Shown here one piece after another: positions 27,333-36,692 of a stretch of 64,000 nt of DNA (position 1 is the stretch's first letter; every line of letters starts with the position of its first letter). The stretch lies in the NCBI RefSeq assembly GCF_032401055.1, contig NZ_CP135529.1:2480001-2544000 (forward strand). Direction: 5' to 3'. Source of the DNA: Tardiphaga sp. 709 (GTDB lineage Bacteria > Pseudomonadota > Alphaproteobacteria > Rhizobiales > Xanthobacteraceae). The position numbers and the translations under genes are program-made. The notes under the pieces were generated by a model. That model had not been told where the DNA came from, ran no database searches, and saw only the letters and a list, made by a program, of their open reading frames with translations.

Positions 27333-28466
27333 CTACATTCCTATCGATGCGAAAAACACGGCGAATAGTCCGTCGAGAACGATGACGAGGAAGATCGATT
27401 TCACGACAGATGTCGTTGTTTGTTTGCCTAGGGATTCAGCGCTACCTTTCACGCGAAGCCCCTCGCTACACGCGACGATCCCGATCACCAGCGCCATGAA
27501 TGGCGCTTTGATGATACCCACTTCGAAATGCGTCACCGAAATCGCCTCATGTAACCGGGCTATGAATGTTACCGGCGACATTCCCCCATAAAACCATGCG
27601 ACGAGGCCTCCCCCGTAAAGCGCCGCGACCGCCCCTACGAAGGCTAGGATCGGTAACGCGACGATCAACGCGACGACGCGAGGCAGGATCAGCACATCGA
27701 CCGGATCAAGACCCATCGTCGATAGGGCATCAATCTCCTCGCGCATCTTCATGGAGCCCAGTTCAGCGGTGTAGGCGCTTCCGGATCTTCCGGCGACCAT
27801 GATTGCAACGATCAGAACCCCCAGTTCACGCAACACCAGGATCCCGACCATATCGACCACATAGGCCTCCGCGCCGAACTTGCGGAAGTGGAATATGCCT
27901 TGCTGCGCGATAATGGCGCCGATCAGAAATGTAATCAGCACCACGATCGGAAGCGCCTGCCAGCCGACCCGATAGATCTGGTAAACCAGTGATGTCAGCC
28001 GAAACGATCTCGGGCGGCGAAGCACACCGACAGCGGCCAGGCAAATCGCGCCGAGCATTTGAAGGAAAGCCGACAGATCCAGAATTGCAGCCAGCGCCGC
28101 CCGACCCAGCATTTCCAATCTGCCGGCGATGGACTTACGCTCGGTGAGACCCGGATTACGTCGTCGATTGACCTGTCTCAATTCTTCGATCAGATCGATA
28201 TAGTCTTCTGCAGCACCAACAATGTGCGCACGTTGTCCGCCGCCGGCCAAATGTCGCGATATTCGCTCGATAAGCCAAGCGCCCAACGTGTCGAGCTCGC
28301 GGACGCCGGACATGTTCACGGTTACCGACCGTGCCCGCGCGAGCTGAGGCGCAATGCTGGCAGATAGTTGCTCCAGAGTTGCCGCATTGACGACGGTCCA
28401 ACTTCCTGTTGGGCACAGTTCCAGCGCATCGCCATTGGCCCTGGCAATGAGCAAAGGTGTATTCAT
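27333..28466 (-). CDS. STAS domain-MlaE permease fusion
   Basis: A 377-residue protein. The first 100 or so residues resemble a STAS domain (SVTVNMSGVRELDTLGAWLIERI), which in the Mla system is the separate MlaB subunit. The rest is an MlaE permease with FLIGAIIAQQGIFHFRKFGA, the conserved AGRSGSAYTAELGSMKMREEIDAL motif and terminal helices. The ATG at 28466 has AGGAG eight bases upstream. It is the first gene of the mla-like operon and is divergent from the phosphoketolase cluster. STAS-MlaE fusions are common in alphaproteobacteria. Confidence 0.9.
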   Translation of the reverse strand: MNTPLLIARANGDALELCPTGSWTVVNAATLEQLSASIAPQLARARSVTVNMSGVRELDTLGAWLIERISRHLAGGGQRAHIVGAAEDYIDLIEELRQVNRRRNPGLTERKSIAGRLEMLGRAALAAILDLSAFLQMLGAICLAAVGVLRRPRSFRLTSLVYQIYRVGWQALPIVVLITFLIGAIIAQQGIFHFRKFGAEAYVVDMVGILVLRELGVLIVAIMVAGRSGSAYTAELGSMKMREEIDALSTMGLDPVDVLILPRVVALIVALPILAFVGAVAALYGGGLVAWFYGGMSPVTFIARLHEAISVTHFEVGIIKAPFMALVIGIVACSEGLRVKGSAESLGKQTTTSVVKSIFLVIVLDGLFAVFFASIGM

Positions 28467-28904
28467 CACGACGATCTCCTGCGCTGATGCCAAAGAGGCC
28501 AATGGAGGCGCCATCGAGCGTCGTCAGCCAGACGACGCGCGCGGGTTCAAGCGGATGCCACATGTGGGGTGACACGGATTCACCTCAAATCATACAACGA
28601 AGTTCCTTCCGCTGATTGCTGGAGCGAGCGTTATCGTCGGCCTGAAACTTATATTCGGAACTTCCGCCGCTCTGGCGGTTTGGATCTATCGAAATCGATC
28701 ATCGATGCGTGTTCGTGGTCTTCTTTAATTAAAACGTTTCTGACGTGACAGCTGTTTGACGTATGTCAAATGGCCACTCGCCGTTTGCCGTACTGTTCTG
28801 CGACGATATTCCGCAACAACAAGCATGCACCTCGCTTCTGCAGAAGATAACACCGCTGCAAGAGCAAGTTAGACGCGAGCGCAAATCGCAAACAAGGAAA
28901 CAAG
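28467..28904. promoter_or_regulatory. Divergent intergenic region between mla-like and phosphoketolase operons
   Basis: The 438 bases hold no gene. The segment nearer the plus-strand operon is A/T-rich for this genome (28660-28760) and includes the FixK/FNR-like box at 28756-28769. Promoters for both operons should lie here. Confidence 0.6.
28756..28769 (+). promoter_or_regulatory. FixK/FNR-type box upstream of the phosphoketolase cluster
   Basis: TTGACGTATGTCAA is a perfect inverted repeat of TTGAC with four central bases, matching the TTGA-N6-TCAA pattern bound by FNR and FixK-type regulators. It lies 136 bases before the first gene of the cluster, compatible with an activator site in front of a long leader, and 290 bases from the divergent mla-like operon. 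It suggests low-oxygen control of Xfp and AckA. Confidence 0.65.
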
Positions 28905-29303
28905 ATGCATCATTTTCATGCGGTCGTTTGGATCGACCATCGCGAAGCGAAGATATTCCATGTCGGCCTCACCGGGACAGATCAACTCGATCTCCATCCG
29001 ACATTCGAGACACGCCACATTCATCACAAGGCCAACGAAATCGGAAGCGGTCACGTCCACGAAGACAAGGGACTGATGAAAGACGTGGCGGACGCGGTGA
29101 GTGATGCCGGTGAGATTCTGATCATTGGTCCGGCGCAGGCGAAAACCGAACTGGCGACCTATCTGCGAGAGCACACGCACATCGGCAGCCGCATTGTCGG
29201 CGTCGAGGCCGCTGACCATCCGACCGATGGTCAAATCGTCGCTTACGCCAAGAAACACTTCAAGATCGGTATATTGCACGGCGACGCGCCCGCAAGCCGC
29301 TGA
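28905..29303 (+). CDS. Conserved small protein (eRF1 domain-like, 'translational machinery protein')
   Basis: A 132-residue soluble protein beginning [20 protein letters not shown]. The later part ([21 protein letters not shown] and [23 protein letters not shown]) resembles the RNase H-like fold of eRF1 domain-related host proteins that are annotated as translational machinery or host-attachment proteins in Rhizobiales. I do not know its biochemical role. It is the first gene of the cluster with phosphoketolase and acetate kinase and lies behind a FixK/FNR-like box, suggesting a stress or microoxic function. Confidence 0.75.
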   Translation: MHHFHAVVWIDHREAKIFHVGLTGTDQLDLHPTFETRHIHHKANEIGSGHVHEDKGLMKDVADAVSDAGEILIIGPAQAKTELATYLREHTHIGSRIVGVEAADHPTDGQIVAYAKKHFKIGILHGDAPASR

Positions 29304-29379
29304 AATTTACGACAAAGCGATTGCGAATATTGGCGGAAGATATTTGCCGCCGTGCAGCGACTGGATCAAGGTGCAGCAT

Positions 29380-31782
29380 ATGCCACGCTATGGAGAGGCC
29401 TTCCTCAGCACCGACGAGGTGCAATTGATTGATCGCTATTGGCGCGCCGCAAATTACCTGTCGGTGGGTCAGATATATCTGCTCGACAACGCCCTGCTGC
29501 GCGAGCCGTTGCGCAAGGACCACATCAAGCCCCGCTTGCTCGGCCATTGGGGAACCACGCCTGGGCTAAACTTCATCTACGCGCATCTGAATCGCATTAT
29601 TTGCGCCCACGACCTCGACATGATCTATATCTGCGGCCCCGGCCATGGCGGCCCGGGCATGGTCGCAAATACATATCTGGAAGGCACCTATAGCGAGGTC
29701 TATCCGGACATTACCCGGGACGAAGACGGACTGCAGAAACTGTTTCGACAGTTCTCGTTTCCGGGAGGCATTCCTAGTCATGCGGCTCCGGAAACTCCCG
29801 GTTCTATCCATGAAGGCGGCGAACTCGGCTATGCGCTAGTGCACGCCTACGGCGCGGCCTTCGACAATCCCGACCTGATCGTCACCTGTGTCGTCGGAGA
29901 CGGCGAAGCGGAGACCGGCCCCCTCGCCGCGTCATGGCACTCCAACAAGTTCTTGAGCCCGAAGCATGACGGCGCGGTACTGCCCATTCTTCATCTCAAC
30001 GGTTACAAAATTGCCAGTCCCACCGTGATGGGGCGGATGAGCGACGACGAAATACGCCATCTGTTTCATGGCTACGGTCATGAGCCGATGTTCGTCGAGG
30101 GCAGCGATCCCGCCATGATGCACCCGCTGATGGCACATACGCTCGAGCGCGCGATTGACAGGATTCGTTCGATCCAGGCTTCGGCCCGTGACGGTCGCGC
30201 AACGGTGGATCGGCCGAAATGGCCGATGATCGTCATGCGCAGTCCAAAGGGCTGGACCGGACCCAAGGAAGTTGACGGCTTGAAGGTGGAGGGTTTTTGG
30301 CGCGCTCACCAGGTGCCGATTGCCAACCCGCGCGGCAATCCTGAACATCTCAGTCTGCTCGAAGAATGGATGCGCAGCTACCGGATCGACGATCTGTTCG
30401 ATAAAGCTGGCCGGCTGCTACCTGAGTTGCAGGCCCTGGCGCCGCAGGGTCGCCGGCGCATGGGAGCGAATCCCCATGCCAACGGTGGTTTGCTAAAGCG
30501 CGAGCTAAAGCTGCCTGACTTCCGCGCCTATGCCATCGATGTTCCCCATCCCGGCGGAACAGAAGGCGAAGCAACGCGCGTGATGGGGCAGTTCCTGCGC
30601 GACGTCATCAAGCTGAACGCCGATGCGCGCAACTTCCGCATCATGGGTCCAGATGAAACAGCGTCGAACCGGCTAGACGCCGTATTTGACGTGACCGAGC
30701 GCGTCTGGATGGAGGGCGTCGAACCGTACGATGTCCATCTCGCCCAGGACGGCCGGGTGATGGAAGTGCTTAGCGAGCATCTATGTCAGGGCTGGCTGGA
30801 AGGCTATCTGCTGACCGGACGCCACGGGCTGATGTCCTGCTATGAGGCATTCATCCACATCGTCGATTCAATGTTCAATCAGCATGCCAAATGGCTGAAA
30901 GTGTCCCGGGCGCTGCCCTGGCGACGCCCCGTTGCCTCTCTCAATTATCTCCTTACATCCCATGTCTGGCGTCAGGACCACAACGGCTTCAGTCATCAGG
31001 ATCCGGGCTTTGTCGACCTGGTTGCTAACAAGAAGGCCGACATCGTCCGGATCTACTTCCCGCCGGACGCCAACACACTGCTCTGGATCACTGATCACGT
31101 GCTTCGGACGTATGACCGCATCAACGTCATCGTTGCCGGCAAGCAACCCTCGCCGCAATGGCTCGGCATTGAGGAAGCTGCGACCCATTGCGACGCTGGG
31201 ATCGGTATCTGGCCTTGGGCTGGCACCGAAGACACGGGCAGCGAACCAGACGTCGTGATGGCCTGTTGTGGCGACGTGCCTACCCTCGAAACCATGGCCG
31301 CGGTCGACCTTCTTCGGCAAGCCCTACCCGACCTGAAGATCCGCGTCGTCAACGTCGTCGATTTGATGACGCTGCAACCCAAGACGCAGCACCCGCACGG
31401 ACTGGATGACCGCGACTTTGATGGCATGTTCACCCGGGACAAGCCGGTGATCTTCGCCTTTCACGGTTATCCCAACCTTATCCACCGCCTGACCTACAGC
31501 CGCGCCAACCATGACGGCATGCATGTACATGGCTTCGAGGAGGAAGGGACGACGACTACGCCGTTCGACATGGTGGTACTGAACCGGCTCGACCGCTTCC
31601 ATCTCGCCATCGACGTCATCGAACGTGTTCCTCGCCTCGGCGTCACAGCACCGGCGATCAAGCAGCAGTTTCGCGACAAGCTGCTTGAACACACAACTTA
31701 TGTGCGCGCCCATGGCGAAGACATGCCGCAGATTCGCGATTGGAGCTGGCCAGACCGCTTCACCAAGCACACGGCCGACTGA
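29380..31782 (+). CDS. xfp: Xylulose-5-phosphate/fructose-6-phosphate phosphoketolase
   Basis: A TPP enzyme of 800 residues, the usual length. The start [20 protein letters not shown] aligns with family N-termini, followed by [55 protein letters not shown] and the TPP/Mg motif GDGEAETGP (173-181); [10 protein letters not shown] and the C-terminal RDWSWP are also present. It cleaves xylulose 5-phosphate (and often fructose 6-phosphate) with phosphate to acetyl phosphate plus a shorter sugar phosphate. Acetate kinase ten bases downstream would turn acetyl phosphate into ATP and acetate. The frame is open well upstream (to 29125), but that part overlaps the previous gene and is not family-like. 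Confidence 0.95.
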   Translation: MPRYGEAFLSTDEVQLIDRYWRAANYLSVGQIYLLDNALLREPLRKDHIKPRLLGHWGTTPGLNFIYAHLNRIICAHDLDMIYICGPGHGGPGMVANTYLEGTYSEVYPDITRDEDGLQKLFRQFSFPGGIPSHAAPETPGSIHEGGELGYALVHAYGAAFDNPDLIVTCVVGDGEAETGPLAASWHSNKFLSPKHDGAVLPILHLNGYKIASPTVMGRMSDDEIRHLFHGYGHEPMFVEGSDPAMMHPLMAHTLERAIDRIRSIQASARDGRATVDRPKWPMIVMRSPKGWTGPKEVDGLKVEGFWRAHQVPIANPRGNPEHLSLLEEWMRSYRIDDLFDKAGRLLPELQALAPQGRRRMGANPHANGGLLKRELKLPDFRAYAIDVPHPGGTEGEATRVMGQFLRDVIKLNADARNFRIMGPDETASNRLDAVFDVTERVWMEGVEPYDVHLAQDGRVMEVLSEHLCQGWLEGYLLTGRHGLMSCYEAFIHIVDSMFNQHAKWLKVSRALPWRRPVASLNYLLTSHVWRQDHNGFSHQDPGFVDLVANKKADIVRIYFPPDANTLLWITDHVLRTYDRINVIVAGKQPSPQWLGIEEAATHCDAGIGIWPWAGTEDTGSEPDVVMACCGDVPTLETMAAVDLLRQALPDLKIRVVNVVDLMTLQPKTQHPHGLDDRDFDGMFTRDKPVIFAFHGYPNLIHRLTYSRANHDGMHVHGFEEEGTTTTPFDMVVLNRLDRFHLAIDVIERVPRLGVTAPAIKQQFRDKLLEHTTYVRAHGEDMPQIRDWSWPDRFTKHTAD

Positions 31783-31791
31783 GGACAAACA

Positions 31792-32991
31792 ATGCCAGAT
31801 GCCGTCCTTGTCGTGAACTCCGGCTCTTCAAGCATCAAACTTGCGCTATTCGAAATCGCATCGGATAGAGAGCCGAGATTGCTCTGCCGTGGGAGTCTGG
31901 ACGAACACGATGCCGAACCGCGCCTGACGATCAAAGTGACCGACGGTGCCGTTCTCTATGATCAGCATCGCAAAGTTGCAGACGGACACGGAGAAGAACT
32001 GCTGCTCGATGCTTTAAACTGGGTCGATGGCTATCTTGCCAGTGATGATCTGATTGCAGTTGGTCATCGCGTGGTCCATGGCGGACTGGCCTTCGCAGCG
32101 CCGGTCCGATTGACGGGATCGATCGTCAATAAGCTTGCCAAGCTGACACCGATGGCGCCGGTGCATCAGCCACGCTGTCTATCGCCGATACGTGCCATCA
32201 TGACCGAACGCCCGGAACTGCCCCAAATTGCCTGCTTCGACACGGCGTTCCACCACTCACTTCCCGCGTCCGCCACCCGCTTTGCCATTCCACGCCAGCT
32301 CCACGACACCGGCATCCGCCGCTATGGATTTCATGGACTGTCGTTCGAGTTCATTGCCGGACGACTCCAGGAACTCTCACCATCTGCCGCCGAAAAACGG
32401 TGCGTTATTGCGCATCTGGGCAGCGGCGCCAGCCTATGCGCCATGCGTGGCGGTGCCAGTATCGACACCACGATGGGCTTTACCCCACTTGACGGCCTCG
32501 TGATGGCCACCCGCTGCGGCGCCATTGATCCTGGCGTGCTCCTCTATCTGCAGCAAGAGCTCGGAATGTCGGCAACCGACCTCGAAAATCTGCTCTATCG
32601 AGAATCCGGGCTGCTTGGAGTGTCGGGACTATCAGGCGACATGCGAGCACTGCTCGCCAGTAAAGACCCGCATGCCTCCGAAGCCATCGATCTGTTCGTG
32701 ACGTCCATCGCCAGAGAGTCGGCGATGATGGTCAACAGTCTCCATGGTCTGGATTGTCTGATCTTTACCGGCGGGGTTGGCGAGCACGCACAGGAAATTC
32801 GCCGGCGCGTTTGCGAGCGGATGAGCTGGTTAGGTCTCACCCTCGATACAGACGCAAACGATGCAGGATCCGCGTGCATCAGCACTTGGGATAGCAGTGT
32901 TGAAATCCGGATCATTCCGACGAACGAGGAGTTGGTCATCGCGCGTTATTGCGTAAGGAACCTAGCTGATAGCATCTCTGATCCAGCCTAG
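31792..32991 (+). CDS. ackA: Acetate kinase
   Basis: A 399-residue ASKHA-family kinase. Motifs are VVNSGSSSIKLALFE at the N-terminus, GHRVVHGG, CFDTAFHHSLP, RYGFHGLSFEFIAGRL, HLGSGASLCAM, TTMGFTPLDGLVMATRCGAIDPG and FTGGVGEHAQEIR. It transfers phosphate from acetyl phosphate to ADP in the cytoplasm. Directly following xfp, it completes a phosphoketolase shunt that yields ATP without respiration. No phosphotransacetylase gene is in the window. Confidence 0.95.
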   Translation: MPDAVLVVNSGSSSIKLALFEIASDREPRLLCRGSLDEHDAEPRLTIKVTDGAVLYDQHRKVADGHGEELLLDALNWVDGYLASDDLIAVGHRVVHGGLAFAAPVRLTGSIVNKLAKLTPMAPVHQPRCLSPIRAIMTERPELPQIACFDTAFHHSLPASATRFAIPRQLHDTGIRRYGFHGLSFEFIAGRLQELSPSAAEKRCVIAHLGSGASLCAMRGGASIDTTMGFTPLDGLVMATRCGAIDPGVLLYLQQELGMSATDLENLLYRESGLLGVSGLSGDMRALLASKDPHASEAIDLFVTSIARESAMMVNSLHGLDCLIFTGGVGEHAQEIRRRVCERMSWLGLTLDTDANDAGSACISTWDSSVEIRIIPTNEELVIARYCVRNLADSISDPA

Positions 32992-33070
32992 GAGATCTAC
33001 CGTCTGCTTCAAACTACCGAGAGACATTCGACGGGCTACCCGTCTGTACCATGTAACCAACGAGGTCCTC

Positions 33071-33295
33071 ATGATAAATCTTGAAACATACGCACATGGC
33101 ATCAGGGAGGCTCTGGACGAATGCCACGAGCACATGTCGCCTATGGAAGCTGGCGAACTGCAGATCGGCAAGCGTGCCAACGGTGCCGATTGGCAGGACA
33201 TAACGACCGAGACGATCGATTGGCACAAGAAGATGATCACCACTTACGAAGGTATTCTGAAGGTGCTCTCTGCCAAGCTGCAGGGCGGTTTTTAA
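33071..33295 (+). CDS. Small conserved protein of unknown function
   Basis: A 74-residue soluble protein, MINLETYAHGIREALDECHE onward, mostly helical, with acidic and histidine-rich character and no membrane segment. Good codon bias and position between ackA and the GNAT gene support it as real. No function is recognised; co-location suggests the same microoxic or stress regulon. Confidence 0.65.
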   Translation: MINLETYAHGIREALDECHEHMSPMEAGELQIGKRANGADWQDITTETIDWHKKMITTYEGILKVLSAKLQGGF

Positions 33296-33318
33296 TAGGA
33301 TCAGGCCACGAGACACAC

Positions 33319-33861
33319 ATGAACGCGGTCGGTGGATCAACTCGTCCTTACCCGGTCGAATGGGAGCGACATCTCGTTCTCAATTCTGACTGGAGAATTT
33401 TTACGCGGCCAATCACGGCGGCGGATGAACCTCTAGTTCTGACGCTTCTCTCCCGCGTTAATAAGGGCGATCTCAGGCTTCGCTTCTTCGGTGCCATCAA
33501 GGAATTCTCCCACCCGTTTCTCGTAAGCTTGACGCAGATTGATTACGCTAGGGCCATGGCGTTCATCGCGTTCGATGAGGCGAGCCAGGAGCCGCTTGGC
33601 GTCGTCAGGATGCATCGTAAAGATGACGGCGTTTCCGGTGAATATGCCATCCTCCTTCAATCGGACCTCAAAGGCAGAGGGCTCGGTTGGGCTTTGATGC
33701 AGTTGATTATTGAATATTCCCGCTCCGAAGGGCTTAAACAGATCGTTGGCCAAATCATGCGCGAAAACACGATCATGCTTCAAATGTGCAGAGAGCTGGG
33801 TTTCGAAGTCATGGCAGACACAGAAGATCACGGAATTTATGATGTCACTTTAAACCTCTGA
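33319..33861 (+). CDS. GNAT-family N-acetyltransferase (Pat-like domain)
   Basis: A 180-residue GNAT protein. The entry RIFTRPITAADEPLVLTLLS, RFFGAIKEFSHPFLVSLTQIDYARAMAFIAF and the acetyl-CoA-binding QSDLKGRGLGWALMQLIIEY are the blocks found in the C-terminal acetyltransferase domain of Pat/AcuA-like lysine acetylases, here as a stand-alone protein. Being downstream of an acetyl-phosphate/acetate pathway, it may tune acetyl-CoA or acetate enzymes by acetylation; this is inference. The ATG at 33319 is used; a longer frame overlaps the previous gene. Confidence 0.82.
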   Translation: MNAVGGSTRPYPVEWERHLVLNSDWRIFTRPITAADEPLVLTLLSRVNKGDLRLRFFGAIKEFSHPFLVSLTQIDYARAMAFIAFDEASQEPLGVVRMHRKDDGVSGEYAILLQSDLKGRGLGWALMQLIIEYSRSEGLKQIVGQIMRENTIMLQMCRELGFEVMADTEDHGIYDVTLNL

Positions 33862-33966
33862 ATAAATGTACCGCCTGGGATCCAGCATTCCGAAAGGCGA
33901 CCTCGAACACTCAGTAAGGCCGGACTTCCGGATCAGAAGCGTTTTATGACGTTGTCCGCTTTGCGC

Positions 33967-35192
33967 GGTGAGTTCAACCGATCGCTGCAACACATTCGGC
34001 AAACCTCTCAGCCGGCGTCTGATAAAGCAAGGTTTTCCGTGGTCGCTCATTGAGCTGCCTTGCAATGGCGCTGAGCCTGGCTTGGCTGTGCAAGGAGAGA
34101 TCGGTGCCCCGCGGCAGATATTGGCGCAGCAACCTGTTGGTGTTCTCGTTTGATCCGCGCTGCCATGGGGAGCGAGGGTCACAAAAATAGATATCGACGT
34201 CGGCGGCCAATGCCAGTCGCTGATGGTCGGCGAGCTCCTTACCTCTGTCCCAAGTCAGGGACCTGTAAAGTTCGCTGGGCAACCGCCGCGATTGCTTGAT
34301 CAACGCCGAGACAACGCTTTCGGTATCTTTGTTCGCGACTTTAATCAGCATCACATAGCGCGAATGCCGTTCAACAAGCGTTGCGATATAGCTATTCCTC
34401 GATCCACCGATCAGATCGCCTTCCCAATGGCCAGGGACCGCACGATCATCGACGGAAGGCGGTCGTTCACTGATGGATACGGCGTTCTTGATCTGGCCGA
34501 GCCCGTTCCGTTTCATGCTCGCATGCCTGGAGCGACGAACCGTACGCTTTGCTCTCAGGTGCTCAAGAAGCTCCTTTTTCAGGACGCCGCGCGCCTGGAT
34601 GAACAGGCTGCGATAGATCGTCTCGTGTGACACCTGCTTTTCGGGCTCCGCCGGGTGCGTCCGCTTCAGCCAGCCGGCAATCTGTTCCGGCGACCAGTGC
34701 CTCCCCAACAAGGTCGATACTGTCCGCCTCAAGAACGGACGACAAGCCAGCTTGCAGAGCTTGGGTCGCCGCGATCGATCCCAGGCGGCCTGATCGGACC
34801 GGGCTGCCCGATAGCGATCCGCCCCACCATTGCGTCGGACTTCACGGCTGATGGTTGAAGCCGATCGTCCCAAATGACGTGCGATCGACCGCAAGGAGCG
34901 GCACATGCTGAGCCAACGAGAAATCTCCTCCCGTTCAGACAGACTAAGCGCTCGCTTGGCACGGCACCGATCCGGCGGCCGGATACCGCCAGTCGGCGAT
35001 ATGATCGAGAATACCAATGAGGAATCGCGGTCAAACCGGCGTCCGATCGAACTCATCGGTTCGCCTGCTTGCCAACGATCCCAGATCTCGGATCGTTGCG
35101 CCGCCGAGTAGTTAATGCGTTGTCGCCGGTTCATGTCCGCACTCCATCTTTGCTACAAGATTAGAGTGTTGCACCGACCAATTGAGCCCACT
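33967..35192 (-). mobile_element. IS30-family insertion sequence, copy 2 (1226 bp, inverted)
   Basis: This copy encodes the same protein, in opposite orientation, as the element at 24440-25665 and has the same ends. Its own 2-bp target duplication GC is seen at 33965-33966 and 35193-35194. The absence of visible divergence implies recent transposition or gene conversion. It sits in an intergenic palindromic repeat and interrupts no gene. Confidence 0.93.
33974..35134 (-). CDS. IS30-family transposase (copy 2)
   Basis: A 386-residue DDE transposase with the same protein sequence as that at 24498-25658, including GHWEGDLIGG, LTWDRGKELADH and the SNENTNRLL glutamate. It is intact and probably functional. 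The identical pair in inverted orientation provides a substrate for recombination that would invert the 8.3 kb between them. Confidence 0.95.
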   Translation of the reverse strand: MNRRQRINYSAAQRSEIWDRWQAGEPMSSIGRRFDRDSSLVFSIISPTGGIRPPDRCRAKRALSLSEREEISRWLSMCRSLRSIARHLGRSASTISREVRRNGGADRYRAARSDQAAWDRSRRPKLCKLACRPFLRRTVSTLLGRHWSPEQIAGWLKRTHPAEPEKQVSHETIYRSLFIQARGVLKKELLEHLRAKRTVRRSRHASMKRNGLGQIKNAVSISERPPSVDDRAVPGHWEGDLIGGSRNSYIATLVERHSRYVMLIKVANKDTESVVSALIKQSRRLPSELYRSLTWDRGKELADHQRLALAADVDIYFCDPRSPWQRGSNENTNRLLRQYLPRGTDLSLHSQARLSAIARQLNERPRKTLLYQTPAERFAECVAAIG

Positions 35193-35261
35193 GCCAGAAG
35201 CGGACACTATTCACCCTGAAGCAAAGGCTGCAAAGGCGCGTGCCACCGATCTCGCTTGGCT

Positions 35262-35963
35262 CTAAGGCGCCAAATACTGCAACAATCTCGGATCGTCGCG
35301 AATTTCGCTGGCCGAACCCGTCAGCGCAACCCGGCCGCGATCCAGCACGTAAGCGCGGCTCGCGACCCGAAGCGCGAGATCGAGATGCTGCTCGACGATG
35401 ACGACGGCAATGTCCTTCGCCAGCAGGATCAGGCGCTCGGTGATTTCCTCGATGACACCGATCCAGACGCCCTCAGTCGGCTCATCCAGCAGCAAGATCT
35501 TGGGATCGGACAGCATGGCGCGCCCGATCGCCAGCATCTTGCGCTCACCGCCGGACAGCGTGCCGGCAAACTGATCAAGCCGCTGGCCGAGCTTCGGGAA
35601 GATCTCCAGCACGCGGTTGACTGCCCCACTGTCGCGATTGGTCAGCGCGCCGACGGCGAGATTGTCCCGCACCGAGAGTTTGGCGAACACCGAATGTTCC
35701 TGCGGGACATAGCCGACGCCGCGGCGAATGCGCTGCTCGGTCGGGAGTTTGCCGACATCGCGGCCATCGAGGCTCACCGCACCGCCGAGCACCGGCAACT
35801 CGCCGACAACAGCCTTCATCAGCGTGGTCTTGCCGGCGCCGTTGCGCCCGAGAATGGCGACGCCGCCGCGCCACGGCACGCTGAGCGTGACGCCGAACAG
35901 CACCTGGCTGCGGCCGTAACCGGCATCCAGCGACTGGATATCGAGGAATTTATCGTCAGGCAC
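35262..35963 (-). CDS. livF: Branched-chain amino acid/amide-type ABC transporter ATP-binding protein LivF
   Basis: A LivF-type ATPase of about 233 residues with Walker A GRNGAGKTTLMKAVVG, YVPQEHSVFAKLSV, signature TLSGGERKMLAIGRAML and Walker B ILLLDEPTEG. I chose the GTG at 35963, which overlaps the livG stop region and starts VPDDKFLDIQSL; a longer reading from 36005 lies inside livG. It is the last gene of the five-gene transporter operon. Confidence 0.9.
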   Translation of the reverse strand: MPDDKFLDIQSLDAGYGRSQVLFGVTLSVPWRGGVAILGRNGAGKTTLMKAVVGELPVLGGAVSLDGRDVGKLPTEQRIRRGVGYVPQEHSVFAKLSVRDNLAVGALTNRDSGAVNRVLEIFPKLGQRLDQFAGTLSGGERKMLAIGRAMLSDPKILLLDEPTEGVWIGVIEEITERLILLAKDIAVVIVEQHLDLALRVASRAYVLDRGRVALTGSASEIRDDPRLLQYLAP

Positions 35964-36690
35964 GGCGGAGATAGACCTCCTGGACCCTCGGGCACGACTG
36001 CACATGCTGCACCGAGCCGGTCTGCAGGATCTGGCCCTGATCCAGTACCGTGAGGCGGTCGCAGATATCGCGGATGAAATCGAGATCGTGCTCGACGATG
36101 ACGAGCGAACAGCGCGCCTTGATCGGCTGCAGCAATTCGCCGGTGACGCGGCGTTCTTCCAGGCTCATGCCGCCGGTCGGCTCATCGAGCAGCAGGAGCT
36201 TCGGCTCGGGCGCCAGCGCCATGGCGATCTCAAGCCATTGCTGCTGCCCGTGCGACAGCGCGGATGCCGGCTCGTGGGCGCGATCGACGAGACGAAACTG
36301 TTCGAGCATCGCCATAACCTTGTCATGCAGCACGCCGCGGGTGCGCGACAGCGCCAGGTTGAGCAGCGATGTCTGTGCCTGCAGCGCCAGCAGGATGTTG
36401 TCGTAGAGCGTCAGCGCCGGCAGCACGCTGGTAATCTGGAATTTCAGGCTCATGCCGGCACGGGCGCGCTCAGCTGGCGAAGCCTGCGTGATATCGTGAC
36501 CGCCGAAAGTGACCGTGCCTTGCGTCGGTGTCTCGGCGCCGGCGATACATTTCATCAACGTGCTCTTGCCGGAGCCGTTGGGTCCAATCAGGCCATGGAA
36601 TTCATTGGCAGCGATGGTGAGATCGGCACCGTTCAGCGCCGTGAGCTTGCCGAAGATCTTGATGAGGCCTTTTGCTTCGAGAAGCGCCAT
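35956..36690 (-). CDS. livG: Branched-chain amino acid/amide-type ABC transporter ATP-binding protein LivG
   Basis: A LivG-family ATPase of 244 residues, with LIGPNGSGKSTLMKCIAG (Walker A), the LivG-specific FQITSVLPALTLYDNIL region, ALSHGQQQWLEIAMALAPEP (signature with SHGQ) and LLLLDEPTGGMS. It partners LivF in energising LivH/LivM. It starts two bases after the livM stop and overlaps livF. Confidence 0.93.
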   Translation of the reverse strand: MALLEAKGLIKIFGKLTALNGADLTIAANEFHGLIGPNGSGKSTLMKCIAGAETPTQGTVTFGGHDITQASPAERARAGMSLKFQITSVLPALTLYDNILLALQAQTSLLNLALSRTRGVLHDKVMAMLEQFRLVDRAHEPASALSHGQQQWLEIAMALAPEPKLLLLDEPTGGMSLEERRVTGELLQPIKARCSLVIVEHDLDFIRDICDRLTVLDQGQILQTGSVQHVQSCPRVQEVYLRRA

Positions 36691-36692
36691 GA

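Larger units (their letters stand above)
33953..35206. repeat. Dispersed hairpin repeat interrupted by IS30 copy 2
   Basis: The left arm TGTCCGCTT and the following TGCGC (33953-33966) and the right part CAGAAGCGGACA (35195-35206) flank the IS. Removing the IS and one GC duplication gives perfect 9-base arms TGTCCGCTT/AAGCGGACA with an 8-base loop. A degenerate copy is at 24167-24191. The element therefore inserted in the loop of a palindromic intergenic repeat. Confidence 0.75.

Noticed and set aside
29125-29379. N-terminal extension of phosphoketolase to the first in-frame ATG
   Set aside because: It overlaps the preceding gene in another frame, is not family-like, and the ATG at 29380 gives the normal length.
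24440-35192. Composite transposon made of the two IS30 copies and the 8.3 kb between
   Set aside because: Each copy has its own 2-bp duplication (AT and GC) and the outer flanks do not match; copy 1 lies inside an mla gene whose other part is outside the segment. Two independent insertions explain the data better.
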